From positions 1 to 64,000 of the forward strand of contig CAJMLF010000005.1 of NCBI GenBank assembly GCA_905214235.1: 64,000 bases of DNA, read 5' to 3'. Under the pieces are notes generated by a model. The model did not search any database. It was not told where the DNA came from and was given only the letters and a program-made list of their open reading frames with translations. Source of the DNA: an uncultured bacterium. GTDB taxonomy: Bacteria > Bacillota > Bacilli > Lactobacillales > Lactobacillaceae. How positions within the stretch are numbered: the stretch's first letter is position 1; each line of letters opens with the position of its first letter. Shown here in pieces: positions 16,549 to 25,277 of the stretch. Both the position numbers and the translations under genes were made by a program.

Positions 16549-17072
16549 TTATTCTTTAATTTTTCGAATTACCTTCGCGGGAACGCCAACTACGACCGTG
16601 TTAGCTGGAACGTCCTTAGTGACGACCGCCCCGGCACCGACCACGGCATTTTCACCAACCGTGACCCCGGGCAGAATTTTGGCATCGGCGCCAATCCAGG
16701 CATTTTTCCTTACCCGCACCGGTTGTAGTTCCATTTCATGACGGAAGTGCGGATCAATCGGGTGGTTAGCACTAATCAGCTTTGCGCCGGGGCCAATTAG
16801 TACATCATCTTCAACGTAGACCCCACCGAGGTCTGAGAAGGTCGCTCCTGTGTTAATAAAGATACGCTTACCCAGGTGCGTATTAAAGCCATTATCGGTG
16901 AAGAAGGGCAACCGAATTTCCGTTGACGGATCAAGCGGTTCACCCATGATTTCACTCATCAATTGGTGAATCTCGGCGTCGCTATGTACGCCAGTATTGA
17001 GTTCCTGAATCAAGGGTTTATTCTTGGCAATTAGCCGTTTTTGTGAATTTGTTACGTAACGCGTTCAACCAT
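16549..17072 (-). pseudogene. Sugar O-acetyltransferase (left-handed beta-helix), 5' frameshift
   Basis: The readable part (from a TTG at 17013, 154 residues) is a hexapeptide-repeat acyltransferase of the maltose/galactoside acetyltransferase type: FINTGATFSDLGGVYVEDDVLIGPG, then ISANHPIDP with the catalytic His, and AWIGADAKILPGVTVGENAVVGAGAVVTKDVP. The expected N-terminal segment is missing. A well-placed start exists: ATG at 17072, four bases after the upstream gene's stop, preceded by AGGAG. It reads only MVERVT before TAA. The other frame then carries NSQKRLIAKNKPLIQELN, which joins the enzyme. One lost base near 17053-17058 explains this. The last bases give a 174-residue protein if restored. 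Confidence 0.75.
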
Positions 17073-17074
17073 CT

Positions 17075-17818
17075 TTACCACTCCTGGTTCAGTGGAGCAA
17101 TTGTCAAATCTTGGATATCGGTCCCTGTAGGTGCATCAACCGCATATTCGACAGCTTTTGCCACTTCATCAGCCGGTAACTCCGTTTGGGCACGTACTGC
17201 CATTTCACCCTTCTGGATATCTGCATCGGCGATTCCACTAATCAGGTTAGAATGGACAGCCGCCGGGTAAATCGTGGTTGTCTTAATATTGGCCTTATCC
17301 TGGGCTGCTTCCAAGCGCAGTGTTGCCATGATTTCCCGTACCGCCCACTTACTTGCACAGTAGGGAGCGTAACCGGCATATGTCTTCAGACCAGCAACCG
17401 ATGATGTTGCGATCACTTGACCATAGCCTTGTTTCTTAAAGACTGGTAAGACCGCCGCAATTCCGTAAAGGACCCCTTTTAGGTTAACATCAATCGTCCG
17501 GTCCCAATCATCAACCTTTAGTTCCGCTAACCGTGAACTAGGCATGATCCCCGCGTTAAGAAAAATAGCATCAACTCGGCCAAACTGTTCCACTGCGTAT
17601 TCCACCAGGTCCTGGTTATTTGACCGACTAGTAACATCGGTCACCCGGTAGGTGGCCTGGCCACCATTATCCTTAATTTCGGCTGCAAGTTGACGTAGCT
17701 TATCCTCATGGCGCGCTCCGAGGACCAGCTTAGCTCCCGCCGCTGCCAGCCGTTTAACCGTAGCGGCCCCGATACCAGAAGAGGCGCCTGTAATTACGAT
17801 TACTTTTCCTTTAATCAT
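17075..17818 (-). CDS. Short-chain dehydrogenase/reductase
   Basis: A 247-residue classical SDR with TGASSGIG (residues 9-16), NAG (about 86-88), the catalytic Ser region SSVAGLKTYAG and YCASK with Tyr and Lys (about 150-155). ATG 17818 has AGGAGG nine bases upstream; the TTG three codons earlier does not. It is third in a minus-strand series after the flavodoxin-like pseudogene and the DUF2255 gene, and directly precedes the acetyltransferase remnant. Substrate unknown. Confidence 0.92.
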   Translation of the reverse strand: MIKGKVIVITGASSGIGAATVKRLAAAGAKLVLGARHEDKLRQLAAEIKDNGGQATYRVTDVTSRSNNQDLVEYAVEQFGRVDAIFLNAGIMPSSRLAELKVDDWDRTIDVNLKGVLYGIAAVLPVFKKQGYGQVIATSSVAGLKTYAGYAPYCASKWAVREIMATLRLEAAQDKANIKTTTIYPAAVHSNLISGIADADIQKGEMAVRAQTELPADEVAKAVEYAVDAPTGTDIQDLTIAPLNQEW

Positions 17819-17836
17819 TGGCAACAACCTCCTTTT

Positions 17837-18211
17837 TTAGTTCTTTACCAGTTCAACGGTCGCTGCAGCAACATCGTCAGAAACCATCAGGTCAATCGGG
17901 TACTGGCCGTTATACTTAGCCTGATATGCAGCAGTAACGTTCTTAATCGTGGCCGAATCGCTCAGTGGGACGTACTTGACACTATAATTTTGCCCGTCAA
18001 TGCCAACCTGGCCACCGTTTTTAACGCCAGCTACGTACCACTTCGTCTTAGTCGTCCCCTTAGCACCACGAATGTAGAGCTTGCCGTCAACCGTGACTTC
18101 CCATACCGGGTTGTCCTCCTCAAATGTCTGTTGGTCATCATTAAAAGGCCGGTTCTGTAGCGTCTGCACCCGGTTAAGGGTGGCGATTTCATCCTTCGTC
18201 CATTCTGTCAT
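17837..18211 (-). CDS. DUF2255 family protein
   Basis: A 124-residue protein starting MTEWTKDEIATLNRVQTLQN, with DGKLYIRGAKGTTKTKWYVAG in the middle and a C-terminal ...YPIDLMVSDDVAAATVELV. This pattern fits DUF2255, a small domain related to nitroreductase-associated or flavin-type split-barrel proteins; the biochemical role is unknown. ATG 18211 has AGGAGG eight bases upstream. Longer translations of this frame run backwards through the flavodoxin-like gene and are not real. It is cotranscribed with the SDR gene. Confidence 0.8.
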   Translation of the reverse strand: MTEWTKDEIATLNRVQTLQNRPFNDDQQTFEEDNPVWEVTVDGKLYIRGAKGTTKTKWYVAGVKNGGQVGIDGQNYSVKYVPLSDSATIKNVTAAYQAKYNGQYPIDLMVSDDVAAATVELVKN

Positions 18212-18224
18212 TTTGAGTTCCTCC

Positions 18225-18765
18225 TCACTTAATCTTCTTACCAATTTCATATGCTTGTTGGGCAAACCGACTGAGTTTACTTTGGTTCCATGAATCGTCC
18301 GCGTAGACGTCACCCAAGCTTGGCCAGCGCATGTACTTCTGTAACTTTTGCATGTGGAGTTTGATTGCGCCCAAGTCATCCTGGGTACCATAGCCACTGA
18401 CCAAGACAACCGAGTGCTTTTCCTTGAGTTCATGGTTGTAGTTATAGAAACGGTCAATTACCGTCTTGAGTTGGGCGTTAATACCAAAGTAGTAGAGGGA
18501 TGAAACCAGTACTACAACGTCAGCCTTAATTAGGTGGGGAATCACCTCTTCTTCGACCAGGTCATGATCAGTGATTCCCACTTCCATCCCCGGTTTCCTT
18601 CTTCAGTTGTAAGAAGTGCGGCTCACCATTACCTTGGAGACCAGCGTCAAAACGGTAAATGTCATTGCCAGCTACCTTAGCGCCCTTTTCAAAGGCGTCG
18701 GCCAGCTGCTTTGAAGTTCCTGGGTTGTGAGGACTACCAGTTAAAATTACGATCTTTGCCATCAT
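18225..18765 (-). pseudogene. NAD(P)H-dependent FMN reductase/flavodoxin, frameshifted at a GGGG run
   Basis: Two abutting frames encode the halves of one flavodoxin-fold protein. The 5' half starts MAKIVILTGSPHNPGTSKQLADAF, with the FMN phosphate loop GSPHNPGTS. The 3' half has ADVVVLVSSLYYFGINAQLKTVIDRFY, which is the flavin-stacking region. The frames meet at a four-base C run (18588-18591, G on the coding strand). Removing one G restores a continuous 179-codon gene, the usual length for the family. This is either a genuine homopolymer frameshift or a read error. Confidence 0.85.
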
Positions 18766-18779
18766 TCTTCCTCCTCATC

Positions 18780-18800
18780 AATTAATTTTCATGATTAATT
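18780..18800. promoter_or_regulatory. Inverted repeat between LysR-B and the flavodoxin cluster
   Basis: AATTAAT-N7-ATTAATT, 7-bp arms, just upstream of the minus-strand ribosome site of the flavodoxin-like gene. The spacing resembles LysR-type boxes, making it a candidate activation site for LysR-B. Confidence is limited because AT-rich repeats arise easily. Confidence 0.4.
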
Positions 18801-18844
18801 ATATGGTGCTCTTTCCTGTTTGAAAATTACTTCTCTATCATGGT

Positions 18845-18865
18845 AGTATAAGCGTAACTTATACT
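18845..18865. promoter_or_regulatory. Inverted-repeat operator abutting the LysR-B ribosome site
   Basis: AGTATAAG-N5-CTTATACT, a perfect 8-bp inverted repeat with five-base spacer, followed directly by the ribosome site AAGGAGGG. It matches the site in front of LysR-A in arm core (AGxATAA), spacer length and position. Confidence 0.75.
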
Positions 18866-18879
18866 AAGGAGGGTACGTT

Positions 18880-19743
18880 ATGATTGATAATTACTTACTA
18901 GAGGGCCTGGTTGCCTTCGCCAAGGCGGGCACGCTCGCCAAAGCGGCGGCACAGTTATCAGTCACCCAGCCAGCCCTGACCAGGTCAATGAAAAAGATTG
19001 AAGATGAATTGGGCGTCCCTCTCTTCAACCGCCAGCCCAACCGGATCAGCCTTAATGAAACCGGAAAGTTTGCGGCAGCTGAAGCACAAAAGCTGCTTTG
19101 GACAAACCAGGCCTACGGAATAAAGGTCCAAAACTTTGCCCAGAGTCACGCCAAAATCAAGTTGGCGGCTGACGCCCCCGGCCCCTTGATCATTGCCCGG
19201 GCAGTCAAAGCCCCAAACGTCCTCATCCATGATGCCTTTATCAAAGACCGGTTTGCCGATCTCCTGAAAAGTGGGCAGTTCTCCCTCCTCCTCTTAAATC
19301 ACTGCTTATCTGGGGAAGATTTCTCGTCAACTTACCTGGGGACCGAAAGTCTTGCCATCAACGTACCAGCTGATTCGCCCTTTGCGAAAGTGGACCAGCT
19401 CTCCTTTACCGATATGAAGGGAACAACCTTCCTCGTCGGTAAGAACGTTGGCTTTTGGGGCCAGCTCTTTGAAGATGAGATTCCAAACGGACGCTTCATT
19501 TACCAAGACGACTCGGCAGAATACAGTGAGCTCCTCGCCCACTCCAGCTTCCCCTTCTTCTCAACCAACCTGACAGTCCTCGATAAGCTTTGGGGGGCGG
19601 ACCTGCCCAAAAACCGGGTGACGGTTCCCTTCACAGACCCAGTTGCCCACAAGCAGTTTTATGCCAACTATTTGGCCACTGATCGTCAGCGACTCACGCC
19701 CTTAATAGGCAAACTGCAGGATGTCTGGGCAACCGTTGACTAA
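18880..19743 (+). CDS. LysR-type regulator, paralogue B
   Basis: A 287-residue LTTR: helix-turn-helix KAAAQLSVTQPALTRSMKKIEDELGVPLFNRQPNRISL (about 20-57) and an effector domain sharing APGPLIIARA, SSFPFFSTNLTVLD and NRVTVPF with LysR-A at 9320-10204. It is divergent from the flavodoxin-like/DUF2255/SDR cluster, which is its most likely target. Both neighbouring regions carry inverted repeats. The gene itself appears intact although its first target gene is frameshifted. Confidence 0.9.
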   Translation: MIDNYLLEGLVAFAKAGTLAKAAAQLSVTQPALTRSMKKIEDELGVPLFNRQPNRISLNETGKFAAAEAQKLLWTNQAYGIKVQNFAQSHAKIKLAADAPGPLIIARAVKAPNVLIHDAFIKDRFADLLKSGQFSLLLLNHCLSGEDFSSTYLGTESLAINVPADSPFAKVDQLSFTDMKGTTFLVGKNVGFWGQLFEDEIPNGRFIYQDDSAEYSELLAHSSFPFFSTNLTVLDKLWGADLPKNRVTVPFTDPVAHKQFYANYLATDRQRLTPLIGKLQDVWATVD

Positions 19744-19821
19744 CATCGGTAAAAAGCGGATTTCAGCCGATATTCCTGTTATAATATAGGCAAAAAATTT
19801 GGAAAAGAGGTACTTTAATCC

Positions 19822-20214
19822 ATGAAAATGCGCAGAATCGACCATATTGTCCTCACGGTCAGTGATCTGGAAGAATCAATGCGCTTCTACCATGAAGTCT
19901 TTGACATGCCCGTTATCGACCAACAGAGTAATGACCACTTAATCACCCTCCGGTGCGGCCACCAACTGATTCGTCTCCAGAAGGCGGACCGACCGACCAA
20001 ACTAAAGGCGGCTAAGCCAACCGTGGGGACCGCTGACCTCTGCATGGTCGCCGGCGACAAGTTGGAAGACATCATCCACCACCTCAAGAGCTACTACGTC
20101 GACGTCATCGAAGGGCCAGTAGAAAAGCACGGGTCCGAGGGGGCAATGACCTCACTGTACGTCCATGACCCGGATAATAACCTGATTGAGATTAGTGTTT
20201 ACAAGAACAAATAA
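19822..20214 (+). CDS. VOC-family (glyoxalase/bleomycin-resistance fold) protein
   Basis: A 130-residue vicinal-oxygen-chelate protein. The first beta-alpha-beta-beta-beta module begins RIDHIVLTVSDLEESMRFYHEVFDM, with the metal-ligand position at His8. The second ends with SLYVHDPDNNLIEIS, with the Glu ligand. It could act in metabolite repair, glyoxalase-like isomerisation or binding of a small compound; the family does not fix the substrate. It has its own TATAAT (about 19774) and is followed by a strong terminator. Confidence 0.85.
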   Translation: MKMRRIDHIVLTVSDLEESMRFYHEVFDMPVIDQQSNDHLITLRCGHQLIRLQKADRPTKLKAAKPTVGTADLCMVAGDKLEDIIHHLKSYYVDVIEGPVEKHGSEGAMTSLYVHDPDNNLIEISVYKNK

Positions 20215-20217
20215 AGT

Positions 20218-20260
20218 AAAAGAGCAGCGATTGCTTTCAACGATCGCTGCTCTTTTTTTA
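20218..20260. terminator. Bidirectional terminator
   Basis: AGAGCAGCGAT (20221-20231) pairs with ATCGCTGCTCT (20243-20253), followed by seven T. It is shared by the VOC gene and the convergent YdcF-type gene. Confidence 0.9.
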
Positions 20261-21097
20261 TCAAATTATTTCCACAAGAATCAAGGCTACTACTAAAATA
20301 AGGATGGCCATCTTGCGGTGGTCCCGAATGTTGCCAAGAAAGTCGCGGACAACTGTCAACGGCAGGTAGGGACCCGGTGTCCGGGCACTGACCCAGTTCA
20401 AAGTTAAACCGAGCCGGCGACCGTAGCTGGCCGCCCGCAAAACATGGAAAGAGCTCGTCACCACGACGATTTTAGGGGCCCGGTGCGCCTGCCAGCGCTG
20501 CTCAATCAGGGTCAGGCAGTTTTCGAGGTTCTGCCAGGTATTCATTGCCCGCTTTTCCAGGAGAATTTTACTAGTGGGCACCCCTACCCCTTGTAAGTAC
20601 CGGCCCATCGCGACCGCTTCGGCCACCTGGTCACCGTGGGCCACCCCACCGGTTACAATGATCAGGGCATCCGGATTTGCCTTCCACAGTTCAGCGGCCC
20701 GGTCTAAGCGCGCCGCCAGCACCGGTGGAACCTTTCCCCTATTAAGTGCCGCGCCCAAAACAATCAGAAAGTCAAAGTGGTCCGGAATTGGGACAAATCT
20801 CATCGACCAGGTGACCAGGATGAAGATAATCAGCGCCCCGGTGGTCAGACTATCCGTCACCACTGCCAGGAGCCAGGCCTGACGGACGAAGCCGCCCAGG
20901 GATTGCCGACCGAAGAACCATAATATTGGCAGACAGCCAAGCAGGTTGGCGCCCATTAAGAAGGCCGTCCAGAAGTTATACTTCAAGATTGCCCCGCGGT
21001 TCTTAAAGCGGCGGATCAGGATCAGGTAGATTGTGATGGCCCAGGTTAAAGCCGTCAGAATGGCCGTTAATAAGGCCGCAATGTTGGTATCCATCAT
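20261..21097 (-). CDS. YdcF/ElyC-family membrane protein (DUF218)
   Basis: About 278 residues. Three N-terminal membrane segments (to about residue 100) precede a DUF218 domain with FLIVLGAALNRGKVPPVLAARLDRA, the acidic/Gly motif IIVTGGVAHGDQVAEA, the LLEKRAMNTWQNLEN motif and VVTSSFHVLRAA. A final hydrophobic segment ends the protein. DUF218 proteins such as ElyC and SanA are involved in cell-envelope integrity at the membrane. It follows the UbiB-like gene by a few bases (TAG, GGGG, then ATG) and is probably cotranscribed with it. ATG 21097 or 21094 fits the ribosome site better than 21103. Confidence 0.87.
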   Translation of the reverse strand: MMDTNIAALLTAILTALTWAITIYLILIRRFKNRGAILKYNFWTAFLMGANLLGCLPILWFFGRQSLGGFVRQAWLLAVVTDSLTTGALIIFILVTWSMRFVPIPDHFDFLIVLGAALNRGKVPPVLAARLDRAAELWKANPDALIIVTGGVAHGDQVAEAVAMGRYLQGVGVPTSKILLEKRAMNTWQNLENCLTLIEQRWQAHRAPKIVVVTSSFHVLRAASYGRRLGLTLNWVSARTPGPYLPLTVVRDFLGNIRDHRKMAILILVVALILVEII

Positions 21098-21106
21098 GAC
21101 CATCCC

Positions 21107-22831
21107 CTACTTATTCTGGTTCCGCCAGTGACGAAAGCGGTGAACCAGTTCACTCAGGACCAGGATCACAATGACCGCAATCGAAATGGCGTACCCCATT
21201 ACCCCGAGGTGGTAGATGTGGGGATGTTGGGTACTATTTTCCACCAGTAAGGAGGAACCCAGGATAACGGCCGCTAAAATAATGACAATCAAGAAGCGGT
21301 TAGTGATCCGCTCCACCTGCTTAACCAACCGTTCCTGCCCCTGATAACGCAGTTTGAACTCAATATCACCATTGTTGATGGTATCGAGGACCGTATCGAC
21401 CTTTTCGGGGAGCTGGCTGACGGATTCCAGCGTTACCAGGCTCTTGAAAAGGCCGTCATCAACCAGGTCACGGGCACGCAACTTTCGCTTTAGGTAGGCA
21501 AGCCCAAACGGCCGGGCAACTGCCATCATCGAAATATCAGGGTCGAGCTTGGCTACTGTTGACTCAAGCGTTCCAAAGGCCTTGACGAGGAGGGTGACTT
21601 CGGGCTTGATCTGCAGATTATTATCCTGACAGAGCTGAATAACCCGGTAAAGCATGTTTGCAAAATCAATCTGTCCTAACCCCTGGGCCATGTAGGGACG
21701 GAGAAAACTACCTAATTCCCTGGTGAAACGCTGCTCATTTACTTCCCCGACCTGGTTACAAATTCCCAGGATGGCCTCCGCAATCCGGTGACCATTTTTG
21801 CTGGTCAGGGCCAAAATCACCTCCGCAATGCCGTCTGCCATGACGGGGGTCAAGCGCCCCATCATGCCAAAGTCTAGGTAAACCAGGCGGTACGGCGGTA
21901 ACTCCTCTTGTCGCTGATAGCGCACACTAGCGGCACCCCACCGCTTAGCCAGCTCTTTGGTCGTTTGCCGCTCACCAGCCTGCCCCTTGGCAAAAAGAAT
22001 GTTGCCGGGGTGGGGGTCAGCGTGGAAGAAGCGGTCAACAAAGACCTGTTTCATAAAGTTCCGCACCAAACATTTCGCCAGGTACTTATTTTCCTTAACG
22101 ACTTTCTCATCATCATCGTGGCCGAAACGGGTTCGAATGCTTTTCCCGACCATCGCCTGGTTGACCAGCACTTGAGGTGCGCAGTAGTCGCGATAAACCT
22201 TGGGAACCATAATAATACCGTCCCCGTTGTTAAGACGGTAGAACTCCTCCCCGTTTTGAACCTCATTCATCGTGTTGATCTCGCTTAACAGGGAGGCACT
22301 TAATTCATCAAGGGTCTTATCGAGGTCAACCACCATCTTGCCGGTCGGGACGTACTTAAACAGCTTAATTGCTTGGCGGAGCAGTGCCAGGTCGGTATTG
22401 ACTAATTGGGTGACCGCTGGGTGTTGAACCTTCACCACCACCGGCGTCCCATCCTTCAGCTTGGCATGGTGGACCTGACCAATCGAGGCTGACGCAAACG
22501 GCTTTTCCTCAAATTCCGCAAAGACATCACCAATCTGTTTTCCGGTCGCCGCTGCGAACGTTTGCTGAACACTGGCAAACGGGTCGGCCTTAACCTGGTC
22601 CTGCAGTTGGTGAAAGGTTTTAATATAGGCCGGTGAAACAAGGTCGGGCCGCGTTGAAAGAATCTGTCCCAACTTGATAAAAGTTGGGCCCAGCTCCTGC
22701 AAGGCCGCACAAATTTCTTCAGGTGCCTCCTGGCGGTAGAAGTTTGAAAGAAAATGGTGTTTACGCATCACGGTCATAATTTCTTTTAGCCGGGCACTTC
22801 TTTTAACAGTCTGTCCCTGGTCATTACTCAT
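21107..22831 (-). CDS. ABC1/UbiB-family atypical kinase-like protein
   Basis: About 574 residues. The ABC1 signature is present: [19 protein letters not shown] (KxGQ motif), then [27 protein letters not shown] with the A-rich loop and the ATP-binding Lys, [12 protein letters not shown] with the catalytic Asp and Asn, and [10 protein letters not shown] in place of DFG. Two C-terminal membrane segments follow. In respiring bacteria UbiB supports quinone synthesis. Lactobacilli generally do not make ubiquinone, so a lipid-linked or envelope role shared with YdcF is more likely here (inference). ATG 22831 is preferred over a GTG at 22846. Confidence 0.9.
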   Translation of the reverse strand: MSNDQGQTVKRSARLKEIMTVMRKHHFLSNFYRQEAPEEICAALQELGPTFIKLGQILSTRPDLVSPAYIKTFHQLQDQVKADPFASVQQTFAAATGKQIGDVFAEFEEKPFASASIGQVHHAKLKDGTPVVVKVQHPAVTQLVNTDLALLRQAIKLFKYVPTGKMVVDLDKTLDELSASLLSEINTMNEVQNGEEFYRLNNGDGIIMVPKVYRDYCAPQVLVNQAMVGKSIRTRFGHDDDEKVVKENKYLAKCLVRNFMKQVFVDRFFHADPHPGNILFAKGQAGERQTTKELAKRWGAASVRYQRQEELPPYRLVYLDFGMMGRLTPVMADGIAEVILALTSKNGHRIAEAILGICNQVGEVNEQRFTRELGSFLRPYMAQGLGQIDFANMLYRVIQLCQDNNLQIKPEVTLLVKAFGTLESTVAKLDPDISMMAVARPFGLAYLKRKLRARDLVDDGLFKSLVTLESVSQLPEKVDTVLDTINNGDIEFKLRYQGQERLVKQVERITNRFLIVIILAAVILGSSLLVENSTQHPHIYHLGVMGYAISIAVIVILVLSELVHRFRHWRNQNK

Positions 22832-22960
22832 TCGGTTCGCCCCCACAGATTAATTATTACAATTTTACCGCACTTTTTTATCAAATAGTTGGTCACCCAA
22901 AAAGTAAATTGATACAATAGATGTGAAATTAGAAATGAAAGCCTAGGTGAAGTATTTAAT

Positions 22961-24325
22961 ATGGATGCACTATGGTCATCTTATTGGTTTAGATTAGTTG
23001 TAATTATTTTGATTCTTCTTCTGGCCGCCCTCTTTACGCTGCTGGAATACTCAGTTGTTAAGGTCCGGCCAAGTGAGTTGGCGGAACTTCGTCAGACCCG
23101 AAAAGTCAAGCGGGCCATCCACATGGTTAACAACCTGAACGAGTACCTATCGACCGCCCAGGTTGGGGTTACCATGACCTCCTTGATTTTAGGGTGGATT
23201 GGTGACGAATTCATTACTGACCTCTTGTTAAAGATTCACTTGATTCCCGAAGACGTGTTGAAGCCGCTGGCCCCGGTTATCGGTGTCCTGATCTTCACCT
23301 TCTTCCACGCCGTCTTTACCGATCTGGTACCAAAGAACATGGCGATTGACCGGCCGGTGCCCATCCTGCTGGCAATTGTCCACCCCGTCCAGTTCTTCCA
23401 CACGATCTTTTACCCATTTGTATGGTTGTTCGCGGTTGCCGCTGCGGGAATTACTAAGCTGCTTGGCTTTAACGTCCAGCCAGAGGAAGATACCTACTCC
23501 CAAAACGAAATCGTCACCCTTTCGCGGCAATCCGAAAAGGCCGGTGAAATGGACAAGGAAGACGTCCTCTTCATGCAGCGGGCCTTTGAAATGAACGACA
23601 AGGTCGCCGAAGACATTATGATTGACCGGACCCAACTGGCGGTCATTGATATCCAGGCCTCGATTGAGGACGCCGCTAAGCTGTACTTTGAAAAGAAGTT
23701 TACCCGGGTCCCCGTTGTTGCCAATAACGATAAGGACCACATCTTAGGGTACATTTTCTCCTACGATGTGATGCGGCAAAACCAAATCAACTCCCAGCAG
23801 TCAATTCGGACAATCATGCGGCGGATCCCCATCGTCTATGAGAACGAACCGATCACCAGTGTCCTGCAAACCATGGTTAAGAAGCAGGTCCCAATCGTTG
23901 TGGTTCAGGACGAATACGGTGGTACCTCTGGGATCATCACCGATAAGGATATCTACGAAGAGCTCTTTGGGACCGTGGGAGAAGAAATCGATCACGCTAC
24001 CTCAGACATGATCGAGAAGAAGGACCCGGACGCTAAGGGGAACCCAACCTACGAAGTATCGGGAAAGATGCCACTCGACGACTTTGAACGTTACTTCCAC
24101 ACCAAGATTGCCCAGTTCGAAAAGTCAGAAGTCACGACCCTAACTGGTTTCTTCCTGGAACGCCAGTATGACTTAAAAGTCGGCCAACCAATTCGGGTTG
24201 ACAACTTCTCATTCACGCCTTTAGACCTGCAGAACTCCTACGTGAAGAAGTTTAAGGTCGTCTACATCAAACCGAAGAAGAAGGATAAGGACGACGACCA
24301 GGATGACGACAAAAAGGAAAAGTAA
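22961..24325 (+). CDS. CNNM/CorC-type membrane protein with CBS pair
   Basis: A 454-residue HlyC/CorC-family protein: N-terminal DUF21 transmembrane domain (three to four hydrophobic segments, with conserved STAQVGVTMTSLILGWIGDEF near residue 65), two CBS domains (about 205-330; MIDRTQLAVIDIQAS and VVVQDEYGGTSGIITDKDIYEEL), then a CorC_HlyC transporter-associated domain with SGKMPLDDFERYF. The tail is very Lys/Asp-rich. Such proteins move or sense Mg2+ or other divalent ions; CBS domains bind adenosine nucleotides. Older databases call them hemolysins. Single gene, followed by a bidirectional terminator. Confidence 0.92.
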   Translation: MDALWSSYWFRLVVIILILLLAALFTLLEYSVVKVRPSELAELRQTRKVKRAIHMVNNLNEYLSTAQVGVTMTSLILGWIGDEFITDLLLKIHLIPEDVLKPLAPVIGVLIFTFFHAVFTDLVPKNMAIDRPVPILLAIVHPVQFFHTIFYPFVWLFAVAAAGITKLLGFNVQPEEDTYSQNEIVTLSRQSEKAGEMDKEDVLFMQRAFEMNDKVAEDIMIDRTQLAVIDIQASIEDAAKLYFEKKFTRVPVVANNDKDHILGYIFSYDVMRQNQINSQQSIRTIMRRIPIVYENEPITSVLQTMVKKQVPIVVVQDEYGGTSGIITDKDIYEELFGTVGEEIDHATSDMIEKKDPDAKGNPTYEVSGKMPLDDFERYFHTKIAQFEKSEVTTLTGFFLERQYDLKVGQPIRVDNFSFTPLDLQNSYVKKFKVVYIKPKKKDKDDDQDDDKKEK

Positions 24326-24386
24326 GCTTGAATAGCAAAATGACGCAGACGTTGCCGGATTGATTTTGACTTCGGCACCCAACTAT

Positions 24387-24418
24387 AAAAGGCCTCCAGC
24401 TCGACTGAAGGCCTTTTT
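24387..24418. terminator. Bidirectional terminator
   Basis: AAAAGGCCT on the left pairs with AGGCCTTTTT on the right around a loop of about 13 bases, between the convergent CNNM-type and acpS genes. Confidence 0.85.
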
Positions 24419-24430
24419 ATGTAGCAGGAC

Positions 24431-24808
24431 TCATGCAACTGTTCCACCGTTTTCAGTTGTTTCCAGTATTATTTCCGTCATTACCAACTCGCTGGTATGG
24501 CTGACCGAGGCGTGGACCGCCCCGTTGAATGGTGACTTGGTGACTACCGGCGCGCCGAGCTGGTTATCCAGAATCTCGATATCTTGAAAACCGACCGCTT
24601 TTCCAATTCCGGTTCCCCAGGCTTTGGAAAACGACTCCTTTAATGACCACCGTCCGGCGAGGTACTCGTTGGCTCGCTGCCCAGTAAAGTGCTGGTACTG
24701 GGCAATTTCTTTGGAGGTTAAGATTCTTTGAACGTACTGGGGATGCTCTGCCGCCAGGTGAGCAACCCGTGATATCTCCGTTAGGTCAATGCCTAAACCC
24801 TTTATCAT
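24431..24808 (-). CDS. acpS: Holo-acyl-carrier-protein synthase
   Basis: A 125-residue AcpS: GLGIDLTEISRV (Asp8 binds Mg2+), FTGQRANEYLAGRWSLKESFSKAWGTGIG with Glu and Lys of the WxxKEAxxKA-type motif, and HASVSHTSELVMTEIIL. It transfers 4'-phosphopantetheine from CoA to the serine of apo-ACP for fatty acid synthesis, in the cytoplasm as a trimer. In many lactobacilli acpS is followed by alr; here it is paired instead with a copY-like gene 10 bases upstream, so it may be cotranscribed from the cop-box promoter. Confidence 0.93.
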   Translation of the reverse strand: MIKGLGIDLTEISRVAHLAAEHPQYVQRILTSKEIAQYQHFTGQRANEYLAGRWSLKESFSKAWGTGIGKAVGFQDIEILDNQLGAPVVTKSPFNGAVHASVSHTSELVMTEIILETTENGGTVA

Positions 24809-24818
24809 CCTGCGCCCC

Positions 24819-25247
24819 CTAACAGTTCATCGGTCGGCCCGGCACACAGTTACACTGAACCTGGTCTGGTGCGGTTGCCAGCTTCTTATCCAACGTTGCT
24901 TGCAAGTTTTTGATATCAGTCTTGCTCAACTCCACCTGGTTTAAGACATGGTTAAGCGTCCGGCCAACCCGGCGCTCGCAGATATTTTGAAACAGGTCGT
25001 CCGCTGCCTGACACATTGTCTCCTGCTCGGCAACTGCCGGATGGTAAATAAAGGCCCGGCCCCGCCGTGTCGTCGTCAGGGCACCCTTAGTGACTAGCCG
25101 GTGAAGGAGAGTCTTAATTGTCGCCGCCTTCCAGTCCACCTTTCGCTGGAGGATTTCCGTAACCTCCCGACTGGTCGTCTCGTCCAGGGTCCAAACGATC
25201 CGCATTACCCGCCACTCGGCCGGTGTAATTTGTAAATCCTTTGCCAT
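24819..25247 (-). CDS. CopY/TcrY-type copper-responsive repressor
   Basis: A 142-residue BlaI/MecI-fold repressor: EWRVMRIVWTLDETTSREVTEILQ and DWKAATIKTLLHRLVTKGALTTTRRGRAFIYHP form the winged helix. The C-terminal CNCVPGRPMNC resembles the CopY metal site CxCxxxxCxC but has Met in the third position, leaving three cysteines. A perfect cop box (TACATATGTA) lies 20 bases upstream. No copper ATPase or chaperone is next to it; acpS is downstream and a DHA2 exporter is divergent. ATG 25247 fits GGGAG; the GTG at 25256 is too close. Confidence 0.88.
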   Translation of the reverse strand: MAKDLQITPAEWRVMRIVWTLDETTSREVTEILQRKVDWKAATIKTLLHRLVTKGALTTTRRGRAFIYHPAVAEQETMCQAADDLFQNICERRVGRTLNHVLNQVELSKTDIKNLQATLDKKLATAPDQVQCNCVPGRPMNC

Positions 25248-25267
25248 GCACTTCACTCCCTATTGTT

Positions 25268-25277
25268 TACATATGTA
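25268..25277. promoter_or_regulatory. cop box (CopY operator)
   Basis: TACATATGTA matches the established CopY consensus TACAnnTGTA exactly. It sits in the copY/MFS divergent intergenic region, close to the copY ribosome site. Confidence 0.8.

Noticed and set aside
18212..18457. Longer N-terminus for the DUF2255 protein
   Set aside because: It reads out of frame through the flavodoxin-like gene with Ser/Thr/Arg-rich nonsense sequence; ATG 18211 has AGGAGG.
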